From: Chitinophagaceae bacterium
Lineage (GTDB): Bacteria; Bacteroidota; Bacteroidia; Chitinophagales; Chitinophagaceae
Length of the DNA stretch: 64,000 nucleotides
Reading direction: 5' to 3'
Assembly (NCBI GenBank): GCA_023957155.1
Contig: JAMLHK010000001.1
Coordinates: forward strand, 1 to 64,000
The notes under the pieces are model-generated. The model worked only from the letters and a program-made list of their open reading frames with translations, was not told the origin of the DNA and ran no database searches. The translations under genes and the position numbers were made by a program. Positions 33,973 to 42,033 of this stretch are shown in pieces; positions within the stretch are counted from its first letter, which is position 1, and each line of letters opens with the position of its first letter.

Positions 33973-35148
33973 TTATTCCGGCAAAATGGTGATCTTGTTG
34001 CCGCTTTCCATAGTAAAATGAATTCTTGTTGCGCTCAGCCCGTTCAGTACCTGCAACAGGCTCAGGTCTCTTGAAATCTCTCCCTTAAACTTTCCTTTCG
34101 GAATATCACCTGCGTAATGCACGTCCAGGTTATACCAGCGTGCCAGTTGCCGCATCACGTCCCGGACATCCGCTCTGTCAAATACAAACAAGCCGTTCTT
34201 CCACGCCATTACCTGCTCTACATTTATATCGCTGATTATTTTTATCCCCGATCCGATCTGTGCCTGTTGCCCTGGTTGCAGCAGTCCTTCTTTTTCGCCC
34301 TCTTTTACCTTTACAGACCCCTGCAGCAGGGTTACCCGGGTATCGCTCTCATCCTCGTATGTATTTATATTGAACCGGGTGCCCAATACCTGCACCCGCA
34401 GATCTCCTTTGCTTACAATAAATGGTTTTGTCCTGTCATGCGCTACTTCAAAATAGGCTTCCCCGGTAATGGATACGGCTCTTTCGTCGCCGATAAAAGC
34501 AACCGGGTAGGTGACAGATGAACCTGCGTTCAGCCAAACCTGGCTGCCATCAGACAAAGTCATATTAATCACTTTACTGCCCCGCGGGTTAGTAAGTGTG
34601 TTATAGATCAATTCCCGGGCCGAACCACGGTAGGCTATCTGGCCATCATCCAGCCGGATGACCTGCATATTGTCCTGCACCGCCAGTGTTCCATTAACAA
34701 CGCTGTCTAAATACAGGATTTTACCACCGGCTATGGTAATGGTTGCCCGGTTGGTTTGAGGTGGCTTTACATCTGTAGGAAGTTCAGCAACTTTTACTGT
34801 TTCAGGGGGGGCTGATCTGTGAATAGCCGCGTAATATGCCGCTATTCCAATTGCAGTTACAACTGCTGCTGCCACTGCAATCCTTCGCCACCCGGTTCTT
34901 TTACCAATAGGTACAAGCTTACCGTTGCTTTCCGGGCTTTCCGCAAAGATCTTCTGCATCAGCTCGCCGGCTTTGGCATCCGTAATATCTTCATCTTCCC
35001 CCGTTTGCTGCCAGGCATCTTTGATCACCTGCTTCAGCTCATCCTGTAAGCCTTCCTCCAACGCCATGCCCATTAATTCTTTTCTTTCCCCGGGCGAGAT
35101 ATTATTATCAAGGAAACGCTCGAATAATTCTTTTAATCTGTTCGTCAT
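33973..35148 (-). CDS. FecR-type anti-sigma factor (locus 2), separated from its sigma gene
   Basis: 391 residues. N-terminal cytoplasmic sigma-binding region ('RFLDNNISPGERKELM'), membrane segment at about 89-109, FecR domain ('NPRGSKVINMTLSDGSQVWL', 'ITGEAYFEVAHD', 'VQVLGTRFNINTYEDE') and C-terminal DUF4974 ('GEISRDLSLLQVLNGL'). In loci 1 and 3 the sigma gene lies immediately upstream. Here the next sigma gene is at 38081-38665, and a transposase unit and a GH28-like gene lie between them. The gene may now depend on a promoter other than the original sigma operon promoter (inference). Confidence 0.93.
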   Translation of the reverse strand: MTNRLKELFERFLDNNISPGERKELMGMALEEGLQDELKQVIKDAWQQTGEDEDITDAKAGELMQKIFAESPESNGKLVPIGKRTGWRRIAVAAAVVTAIGIAAYYAAIHRSAPPETVKVAELPTDVKPPQTNRATITIAGGKILYLDSVVNGTLAVQDNMQVIRLDDGQIAYRGSARELIYNTLTNPRGSKVINMTLSDGSQVWLNAGSSVTYPVAFIGDERAVSITGEAYFEVAHDRTKPFIVSKGDLRVQVLGTRFNINTYEDESDTRVTLLQGSVKVKEGEKEGLLQPGQQAQIGSGIKIISDINVEQVMAWKNGLFVFDRADVRDVMRQLARWYNLDVHYAGDIPKGKFKGEISRDLSLLQVLNGLSATRIHFTMESGNKITILPE

Positions 35149-35221
35149 AAAACGGGTGTTAACGAACAGTAAGAGTAAAAAAAGAAGAGATAGGAGAAGA
35201 TGAAATCAAAAAATTTCTGAA

Positions 35222-35264
35222 AAGGTAGAAGGTGTAAGGTTTAGGACCTTCTACCTTACACCTT
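35222..35264. repeat. Nested inverted repeat upstream of fecR (locus 2)
   Basis: AAGGTAGAAGGT (35222-35233) pairs with ACCTTCTACCTT (35246-35257), and GGTGTAAGGT (35231-35240) overlaps and pairs with ACCTTACACC (35253-35262). It lies between the fecR start and the left end of transposase unit 2, at the probable insertion junction. Confidence 0.6.
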
Positions 35265-35440
35265 ATTGGTGCCGATGGGGTCTTCACAGCCAGGCAACTA
35301 TGTGAAGGGTGAGACCCCGGCAAATTATTTTGCACCAGGGTCTCATAGCTGCCCGCAATAGCTTTGAATAAAGGCCCCGCTGCGACTTAAACCTTATTAC
35401 CTTCATAACCAGCCTTACAACGTCAACCAACCTTATTACC

Positions 35441-35884
35441 TTATAATTCCCATTTCAGGGTTTTTTGATAGTGCCTTATAAAACTATCATATTCCTCGGC
35501 GAAACTTACCGTTTTATGGTGTATCGGTTGGTTGATGATGTACTTACAGACTTTATCAATATCTGTTTTTGAAACCGAAAATGCTGATGCTGAAGACTGC
35601 CAGGCGAAACGACCAATACTCAGCTTATTGTTCGAAATGAATTTTGCTGAACTTTCCGTAATGATGTCCACCAGGGTTGCTTCTGAGATCCGTGGAGATC
35701 GTGATATAAGGAAATGAACATGATCCGGATTAGCAAAAATGCTGTATAATTTCGAGTCGTTGTTGTTAACAATCCCGGTGATATATTTTTCAATTCTCTC
35801 CCGGTGGCATTCCAAAATCAACGGAAGCCTGTTTTGAGTAATAAAAATAAAATGAGTGTAAAGGTTGTAATATTCGATTTTCAT
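35441..35884 (-). CDS. tnpA: IS200/IS605 family Y1 (HUH) transposase, copy 2
   Basis: 147 residues, identical to the copy at 19829-20272 except Val instead of Ala at residue 72. H55-V-H57 and Y115 are intact, so it is probably functional. The near identity implies recent duplication or gene conversion. Its position between fecR and the GH28-like gene interrupts the usual sigma-fecR arrangement. Confidence 0.9.
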   Translation of the reverse strand: MKIEYYNLYTHFIFITQNRLPLILECHRERIEKYITGIVNNNDSKLYSIFANPDHVHFLISRSPRISEATLVDIITESSAKFISNNKLSIGRFAWQSSASAFSVSKTDIDKVCKYIINQPIHHKTVSFAEEYDSFIRHYQKTLKWEL

Positions 35885-36049
35885 GATTAGCTGTTTATAT
35901 GGTAATAAAGTAATAAGGTTATTTGGTGGTAATCAGAAGCTCTTACTAAGGTAATAAGGTTTGGGAAGACTTCAGGTATTTTAGGCGTACTTTCTATTTC
36001 TCCTACCCAGCCATACCGGGTTTGGCAGAACAGGTATTAATTTTAAAAA

Positions 36050-36105
36050 CCTCATTTTTTTGCAGGTAAGGATCGGATCCAAATATTCCTAAAACTTACA
36101 GGACT
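36050..36105 (-). repeat. Orphan copy of the DUF1080 3' end
   Basis: It repeats 20438-20493 with a few substitutions (for example TCATTTTTTTGC for TTATTTTTTCGC), which alter the stop region. There is no DUF1080 coding sequence upstream, so this is passenger DNA carried by the unit. It shows that the unit once sat beside a DUF1080 gene. Confidence 0.7.
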
Positions 36106-36116
36106 TCGTCCTGACG

Positions 36117-36226
36117 GGGATCTTCACAGCCGGGCAACTATGTGAAGGGTGAGACCCCGGCAAATTCTGTTGCACCAGGGTCTCATAGCTGCCCGCAATA
36201 GCTTTAAATGAAGACCCCGGTGCAAC
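36117..36226. repeat. Palindromic repeat family P, third full copy
   Basis: GATCTTCACAGCCGGGCAAC onward matches 19665-19778 and 35277-35390, including GTGAAGGGTGAGACCCCGG and CCAGGGTCTCATAGCTGCC. It ends AATGAAGACCCCGGTGC. It lies to the right of unit 2 after the spacer TCGTCCTGAC. From 36227 to the GH28-like stop at 36354 no other feature is seen. Confidence 0.65.
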
Positions 36227-36353
36227 AGAAAGGATAAGCTATATTGTAGGCGCAAGATCAGGTCATTTGCCTAATAAGATAATTGCAGAAATTGGCAGAA
36301 GCCTCCCTCGTGAGGATGGAAAAAGCACCAGGGTACAAACAGATAATTGTTCA

Positions 36354-37940
36354 TCATTTATCTATTTCAATCAACTTATTATCATAAACAATAACAGAAC
36401 TTTTATCTGATAATATGGGCTTAATATTGTTTTCCGGTATATGATTAAAGATTTGAAGAGATGAACTATCCGCTCCTATCTGGGCTTTCAAATCAGTGGA
36501 ATTACTATTTTTTGTGGAGAGTTTATTTAAAACAACCTCTTTGGAATTTTTAAAATAGACTGCATATTCCCAAATTCCTTTTGCAGAAGATAAATCAATT
36601 TTGAGATTATCAATATCCAATCCTTTTACATTATGAAAATAGAAAGCATATGGATTTTTACTATTCCAAACATGAGTATAAAATGCTGTGCCCTTAGGAA
36701 TCTCGTTCGTTAGGCTTACGTAAATATCCGAAAGAAAGATATTTTCAACATTTTGTTCTGATATCCCTCCGATATAACTGCCGCCGGCATCAGATGCGAT
36801 TACATTAGAGATTCGTATATTTTGCATAGATAGTGCCGGCTTTACCCCTTTCTTCTCATTGCCCAACCACAAGAAAACCGGCTGGGTGACTTTTTGCATT
36901 ACAATATTGTCAAACTGAATATTTTCCAGCCTCGTGCCTTCAAAAACCGTAAACGAATAACCTCTGTCAGGCAGGATACTAATCATGTCTATTCCATGAT
37001 TGGAATTGTACATAGCTAAATTGCTAAAAACACAACTTCTGATAGGAGAATCGCCTTCATATCCTATTCTTACGGCACAAGCCGGGGGAGAACTCAGGAT
37101 ACAATTGGTGACAACAATATTTTCACAGGGTCGCCCCTCTCCTAATTTTCCACTATCACTCTTTATAGCAATAGCATCATCTCCCCCCGATATATTACAG
37201 TTTGAGATGGTTACCCGTCGGCAACAATCAATATCAATTCCGTCTGTATTAGGTCCGACGATTGGGTTACGTATTGTTATTCCATCTATTTTTATATCAT
37301 CACAACCCAAAGGCCAAATGGTAAAACAGGGAGAATTGATAAAGGAAGCATCCCGTATGCTTATAAATTGACAATTCACAAAACCCACTAACCCTACGGG
37401 TCTCCATTTTTTAGGTTTTCTCACCCCTTGGGTGAGCATTTCACTTTCCCAAAAAGATTCTCCGTTCCCGTCAATTATACCTCTCCCTGCAATAGAAATA
37501 TTTTTCACGTTTTCTGCATAAATCAAAAATGTTCCGAAATCTCCATACCGTGGCTTTCCGTTAACTGCCAGTCCTTGCACATCCTTGTAATCCTGTTTGT
37601 TTTTGCTTCCGATCAATTTTGCATTAACGTCTACATATAATTCCACGCCGTCTTTAAGAAATAATGTTCCGGAAAGGTAGTGACCAGCGGTGACCTTTAC
37701 CGTTCCTCCTCCTGCTGCAGAACAGGCATCAATTGTTTGCTGAATAAAAGCGGTGTTTAGCGTTTTTCCATCTCCCCTGGCTCCAAAATCAGACACATAC
37801 CAAACCCTGTCCCTAGGAGAGATAGTATGCTGAGCCTGAATGATGGAGAGAAAACAGGGACAAATGACAATGAGCAGTAAACTCAGCAAATATTTCATAT
37901 CATCATTTTTATAAACAGATTTTAAAATCATATTGGGCAT
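36354..37940 (-). CDS. GH28-like right-handed beta-helix protein (polygalacturonase family), secreted
   Basis: 528 residues. The signal peptide more plausibly begins at the in-frame Met15 (MKYLLSLLLIVICPCF). 'VSDFGARGDGKTLNTAFIQQ' (49-68) is the classical GH28 opening. Catalytic-type motifs are N231-T-D233-G and G253-D254-D255. The third motif GHG is not found: the stretch after 'CILSS' reads P-P-A-C-A-V-R291-I-G, so the arginine is kept but the histidine is missing. A divergent pectinase or another helix hydrolase is possible. The gene is visibly A+T-rich and lies between a transposase unit and the sigma gene, suggesting acquisition by insertion. Confidence 0.8.
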   Translation of the reverse strand: MPNMILKSVYKNDDMKYLLSLLLIVICPCFLSIIQAQHTISPRDRVWYVSDFGARGDGKTLNTAFIQQTIDACSAAGGGTVKVTAGHYLSGTLFLKDGVELYVDVNAKLIGSKNKQDYKDVQGLAVNGKPRYGDFGTFLIYAENVKNISIAGRGIIDGNGESFWESEMLTQGVRKPKKWRPVGLVGFVNCQFISIRDASFINSPCFTIWPLGCDDIKIDGITIRNPIVGPNTDGIDIDCCRRVTISNCNISGGDDAIAIKSDSGKLGEGRPCENIVVTNCILSSPPACAVRIGYEGDSPIRSCVFSNLAMYNSNHGIDMISILPDRGYSFTVFEGTRLENIQFDNIVMQKVTQPVFLWLGNEKKGVKPALSMQNIRISNVIASDAGGSYIGGISEQNVENIFLSDIYVSLTNEIPKGTAFYTHVWNSKNPYAFYFHNVKGLDIDNLKIDLSSAKGIWEYAVYFKNSKEVVLNKLSTKNSNSTDLKAQIGADSSSLQIFNHIPENNIKPILSDKSSVIVYDNKLIEIDK

Positions 37941-38026
37941 GCCCGGGTTTTAATCTTTTTAATATTAAAATGATGAAAGCCCGGACAAACAAAAACTGAC
38001 GGTTTTTATAAGGACTCTATTACCCC

Positions 38027-38061
38027 CTGCAACCTGAAACTTGAGACCTGAGACCTGCACC
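38027..38061. repeat. Degenerate heptamer tandem repeat (5 units) downstream of sigma gene
   Basis: CTGCAAC-CTGAAAC, TTGAGAC, CTGAGAC and CTGCACC run head to tail, pattern YTGNRAC. The array lies 19 bases beyond the sigma stop. The same heptamer family occurs in 9 units beside the locus 3 sigma gene (63044-63106), and both arrays end with CTGCACC. Confidence 0.7.
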
Positions 38062-38080
38062 TTTTCCGCCTTCTACCTTA

Positions 38081-38665
38081 TCAGAGCTGATGAATAACAA
38101 ACACGGCAATTGCATACAGGCTGTAGTTCTGCCGGATCTCTTCCCGGAGAAAAGCCAGGGCGTCAACCATGTGTTTTTTAACGGTAGAGATAGAAATATT
38201 GAGCCGTCCGGCAATTTCTTCCTGCTTTAATCCTTCTTCCCGGCTCAGCAAAAAAACCTTACGTTGCTGGGGGGTGAGCCGGTCAACCAGGAGCTGAATA
38301 TAGGCTGCCACTTCCTTCGACAGGAGTTCCTGTACCGGGCTGTGTGTGTCGCCCTGTTCCTGCCTGCTCAGATGATCCAGGAGCAATGTTTCTTTTGCCA
38401 GCCGCCGGAACCCGTGATAAGCGTAATTATGCGCCATCCGGTGCAGATAGGCATTTATATTACCGATAGCAGGAAGGGATTCCCGGACAGACCACAATTT
38501 CAAAAAAATATCCTGAATCGTGTCTTCGGCAATTTCCCTCGATGCGGTTATTTTAAAAATATAGCTGAATAATTTTCTGCGATATGCCTGGAACAGTTCC
38601 CTGAATGCAGCTTCGCTTCCTGATGCGATCTTCAGCAATAATTCCTGTTCTCTGTTTACAAGCAT
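38081..38665 (-). CDS. ECF RNA polymerase sigma factor (locus 2)
   Basis: 194 residues. Sigma region 2 'ITASREIAEDTIQDIFLKLW' near 40-60. Region 4 has 'LTPQQRKVFLLSREEGLKQE' and the recognition helix region 'EIAGRLNISISTVKKHMVDA'. By analogy with loci 1 and 3 its anti-sigma partner should be the FecR at 33973-35148, now 2.9 kb away. It could also serve the five-gene block transcribed just upstream. No other FecR gene lies closer. Confidence 0.93.
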   Translation of the reverse strand: MLVNREQELLLKIASGSEAAFRELFQAYRRKLFSYIFKITASREIAEDTIQDIFLKLWSVRESLPAIGNINAYLHRMAHNYAYHGFRRLAKETLLLDHLSRQEQGDTHSPVQELLSKEVAAYIQLLVDRLTPQQRKVFLLSREEGLKQEEIAGRLNISISTVKKHMVDALAFLREEIRQNYSLYAIAVFVIHQL

Positions 38666-38833
38666 TTCGGGACTATGAGTTGTTTAATAATATCCAGGCG
38701 TAAGCCATGCAATAAATGAAAACCGGCAGAACCGCGAACAAACTGTATGCTGTCCAACATTTCCGCAAGAATTTATTTACTCTCTTTATAGATTTAGCCA
38801 AAATACTGACTGCAATTTAGAAAAAAGTATCTT

Positions 38834-40651
38834 TTAAAGATTTTTCTGCTTCAATGCCGGCTTAATCCATGTATTCAGCTCAAGACCTTCCCATTCTGCC
38901 CGCATCGTACTATCATTGATGATAACACGGGGATCCGCTTTCGGGAACTTTTCAGTGTCTTCCCCCACACAAAAGGTGAATCCTAATACCGCTTCTTTAA
39001 TTTTATTCAGGTCAATCTCTGTCTCCTCTCCCGAATAAATTACATAATCTATCCACGAGGTGTTTTTATCACCACCTGCCTGCCAATAACCTTTAAAGTT
39101 GCCAAAGGCTGAATAATAAAGATGTATATTAAATGCTAAATTGTTTAACTCCAACCTGAAAGGGCTGTTCGCTGTTTTTGGAACAACCCAATCTTTAATA
39201 TCTGCAGAAGGCCCTATCTCAAACCGTAAGCGCAGATCTTTCGCTTTGAATTTCGCGTCTTTAATCTTAAAGTATCCGCTTATATGGCGATCACCTCCAT
39301 CGGTGACGAAATTAATAGCGGCCAGCAGCTTGTTTCTATCTTGTTTACTATAAAAAATCGCTGAACTGAAATCATAATCGTCATGTAAAAAGCGGGCCCG
39401 GATATAACGGGGTTGCCGGGCGCTCCCCCAATATACCAGGAAGGGGCGCCGCTGTGCCCACAAAAGCGACCTGCTGGCGCTGCTGAACGCATATTGGTCA
39501 GTTAAATAAGTAGTACCCACAATATTGGGTTCTTCCGCAGTAAATATATCGGTTTCAGTACGGGGGTACTCCGGTTGCAAAAAATAATGCAACAAATTTT
39601 CGGGAATGGTATGCTTTATTTTCAGATTGGGAATTTTATCCGTTGCGCCGGCATTGTTCTCAGATTCAACAGGTATATTTATTTTGCCGGCGGATGCCTG
39701 GTTAAGCAGAACGTAAAAAGCGGGTTCTATTAATGTGCTGTAAGAGCGGCTGTGTGGTCCGGCCCATTGCCCGCTGGGCCTGTGAAAATGTCTTGCAATC
39801 ATATCCCAGCCCATATTGTATAAAGCGTCAATCATATCGCTCATCCGTTGATCGGCGATATGCATTTTCATTCTTTGCAACACGTCTAAGGCCACCAGCG
39901 TGTAATTGGGACTATTGTATTCTGAAAATCCACCAAGCCGTAAGGTGTAATCGTAAAAATGCTCCATTCTTTTTCCGGCATACGCCTTCATATCAGGGAT
40001 ATCAAATAGATGGGAGCTCATAAAGGTAACATAGGTACCCATTAATGAAATGTTGGTATAGTGAGGTCCCATATCCCGTTTTTGGATAGCACGGGCGGCA
40101 AAGATCAGCGATGTTCTGATTTTGTTTTGTAACCCGGGAGGGATCACCGCATGATGCGTCATCAGGATATCCAGGAGATTCACACCGCAAAAATCAGCCC
40201 AATTGGGATCAGGAGGCGTTTTCTTTGTAGCCAATGGCTCTTCCAGGTAGTAAGGCCATATCCCGCAGGTTTTGGAAGCACTGACAGTATCCTGCAATGA
40301 GATGACCTTTTCTATAATCTTAAAAGCACGTTGCTGCAACTCCCTGCCGCCTGCATCCATCAGCACAATGGCATAAGCCAGTGAGGGTCTTACCGCATGA
40401 AATACACCACTATCCGCATCGGTGTGATAATTAAACCCGTTTAATTTTTTGGTGAGCATCGCTTCTTCCGGGTCATATCGCTTTTCTAACTTTTCCAAAG
40501 ACTTTTGGAGTATCTGTTTGTCACTCGCGGTGAGGCGAACCGCTTCATATTTTATAGCGCTGTCTCTTTTCAAAACAGCATCATCGTTACTTGTGCAGCC
40601 TGCCAGGCAAAAGAAAAAGATCACAATAAATAAACAAAACTTCATTTTCAC
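38834..40651 (-). CDS. Lipoprotein, probable (alpha/alpha)-toroid plus beta-sandwich polysaccharide lyase-like protein
   Basis: 605 residues; lipoprotein signal with Cys19 ('FFFCLAGCTSND'). Residues about 60-330 are helical with repeated hairpins ('VRPSLAYAIVLMDAGGRELQ', 'NISLMGTYVTFMSSHLFD', 'GGFSEYNSPNYTLVALDVLQ', 'HFHRPSGQWAGPHSRSYS'). The rest is beta-rich ('SGYFKIKDAKFKAKDLRLRF'). Conserved-looking Asn, Tyr and His residues in the helical half would suit a lyase active site. I cannot assign a family with certainty. An L-rhamnose/glucuronate lyase (PL27-type) is one possibility because the next gene encodes a rhamnosidase/lyase-like propeller. Last gene of the five-gene block. Confidence 0.55.
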   Translation of the reverse strand: MKMKFCLFIVIFFFCLAGCTSNDDAVLKRDSAIKYEAVRLTASDKQILQKSLEKLEKRYDPEEAMLTKKLNGFNYHTDADSGVFHAVRPSLAYAIVLMDAGGRELQQRAFKIIEKVISLQDTVSASKTCGIWPYYLEEPLATKKTPPDPNWADFCGVNLLDILMTHHAVIPPGLQNKIRTSLIFAARAIQKRDMGPHYTNISLMGTYVTFMSSHLFDIPDMKAYAGKRMEHFYDYTLRLGGFSEYNSPNYTLVALDVLQRMKMHIADQRMSDMIDALYNMGWDMIARHFHRPSGQWAGPHSRSYSTLIEPAFYVLLNQASAGKINIPVESENNAGATDKIPNLKIKHTIPENLLHYFLQPEYPRTETDIFTAEEPNIVGTTYLTDQYAFSSASRSLLWAQRRPFLVYWGSARQPRYIRARFLHDDYDFSSAIFYSKQDRNKLLAAINFVTDGGDRHISGYFKIKDAKFKAKDLRLRFEIGPSADIKDWVVPKTANSPFRLELNNLAFNIHLYYSAFGNFKGYWQAGGDKNTSWIDYVIYSGEETEIDLNKIKEAVLGFTFCVGEDTEKFPKADPRVIINDSTMRAEWEGLELNTWIKPALKQKNL

Positions 40652-40729
40652 TACTTTGTTGATAAAATGATTATCTATTATATTAACAGATTTGCCCGGA
40701 TCATAACAACTGTCTTAAAGCCTTTTGTT

Positions 40730-41995
40730 TCAGGGTTTCATCTTTAATTTATCCAAATCTGAAAGTTTCACTTTAAGTACCTCTACAGACTGTTTTGCAT
40801 TTCCTGCAAATGCAATTAGCAGGTAGCCGTTATGTTCAATAATATGGGGATAATCTATATGCCTTCCGCCAACAAGGTAGAACATCTTATTAAATACCAG
40901 GCCATCATCGCTAACAGAAATTGCCAAAGGATCACGCTTCTCCGGGTTAGGATTTGATACTAATACGTACCGGCCATCCCTGAGGCGCAGCCCGCTGAAT
41001 TTAGACCTTGCATCCGGAAAATTAGTACGGACAGGTTTACTCCAGTTCCTCCCGTTGTCAATGGAAAAAGCACGATACAAATAACCACTTTTATTGTTAT
41101 CCCTGAATAATGCCATAAGATTATTATCCGGTAAAACCCACCAATAGGGCTCTTCAGCAGAAAGCTCATCATTGGAACCCCATACAGGAAAGGATTCCCA
41201 CTCTGTTAAATTTTTATTACCCCCAATAAGAAAATGAGCACCTGTAATTTTATAATCATATTGCCTGCTGGACATCATCCATTCGCCTGTTGGCAATTTT
41301 TTGGGAGCAAAATTATTAATCGTATTATCGAAAACAACCCCGATATCTTTCCATTGTGCTTCACCTTTATCCAGGCTGAATGCCCGCAACTGAAGGCTTT
41401 TTCCAAAAAAACCGGCCGCTTCATCTAAAGAAGCTAAAGCCAAAAGCTGCCCGTTCCTTATCCAGAACCCACGTGCAATATATCGGAATCCCTTATCCGT
41501 CCGCGTACCATAATATGGCGATTCTTTCCCCGATCCGGGAGGTTCAGGCGTAAGGAACCGGGGGGCACTCCAGGTTAATCCATCCTTACTGGTTGCATAT
41601 TTTACTCTTTGACCAACCCTGTCTTCAACACCCGGTCCATCACTCCACATGATCCAAAACTTTTTATTATAATATACCAGATAATTGTGCTGGTTAACCC
41701 CGTTTACTCCGCGAACATCGCTAACAACAGCATGCTTAGCCGGAACACGTGGAAGATTATTAAAGTCTATATCATGTGGGTTTGCCGGTAACCAATCGCC
41801 TGTAAGCATTAAAGGAGACCTATTATTTGTTACCGGATCAGGCCATGATACATTATGATTTCCGGATGATGACCCGGCTTCTTCTTTTTGTTGCCCATTT
41901 ACTGAAATAGCAAATAAAGACAAAATAATAAGACCCCGGGCTTGCCTGCATAAGGAATAAAGAAAGCGCGATAACGGAGTATGCTTAAACATCAT
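40730..41995 (-). CDS. Secreted beta-propeller glycosidase-like protein (GH145/PL42-like or sialidase-like)
   Basis: About 421 residues from the start chosen at 41995 (MMFKHTPLSRFLYSLCR... signal). The frame extends to 42109 but would overlap the upstream gene by 76 bases. An A/T leader with ATAAAATTTTAT precedes both this ATG and that of the next gene upstream. The body is a propeller with sialidase-like blades: 'WIMWSDGPGVEDRVGQRVKY', 'YATSKDGLTWSAPRFL', 'SIDNGRNWSKPV' and 'ISVSDDGLVFNKMF'. An early 'NQHNYLVYY' places a Gln-His pair on a blade edge, reminiscent of the catalytic His of GH145/PL42 propellers acting on L-rhamnosyl-glucuronate (from memory). The activity is unproven. Confidence 0.6.
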   Translation of the reverse strand: MMFKHTPLSRFLYSLCRQARGLIILSLFAISVNGQQKEEAGSSSGNHNVSWPDPVTNNRSPLMLTGDWLPANPHDIDFNNLPRVPAKHAVVSDVRGVNGVNQHNYLVYYNKKFWIMWSDGPGVEDRVGQRVKYATSKDGLTWSAPRFLTPEPPGSGKESPYYGTRTDKGFRYIARGFWIRNGQLLALASLDEAAGFFGKSLQLRAFSLDKGEAQWKDIGVVFDNTINNFAPKKLPTGEWMMSSRQYDYKITGAHFLIGGNKNLTEWESFPVWGSNDELSAEEPYWWVLPDNNLMALFRDNNKSGYLYRAFSIDNGRNWSKPVRTNFPDARSKFSGLRLRDGRYVLVSNPNPEKRDPLAISVSDDGLVFNKMFYLVGGRHIDYPHIIEHNGYLLIAFAGNAKQSVEVLKVKLSDLDKLKMKP

Positions 41996-42033
41996 GGATA
42001 AAATTTTATTTGATTTCACCATATATCCAGGAT

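Larger units (their letters stand above)
35277..36105 (-). mobile_element. IS200/IS605-type element unit, copy 2 (palindrome P + Y1 transposase + DUF1080 tail)
   Basis: It is collinear with 19665-20493 over 829 bases without insertions or deletions. It has the P palindrome on the left (35277-35390), the transposase gene, and at 36050-36105 the 56-base DUF1080 3' tail, here with no DUF1080 gene attached. To the right follow TCGTCCTGACGGGG and a second P palindrome. Its presence in direct orientation with copy 1 brackets 15.6 kb of locus 2. Confidence 0.7.

Noticed and set aside
19665-36105. Composite transposon formed by the two transposase copies
   Set aside because: Single-strand Y1 elements in direct orientation are not known to move long intervening DNA as a unit; recombination between copies is the more likely consequence.
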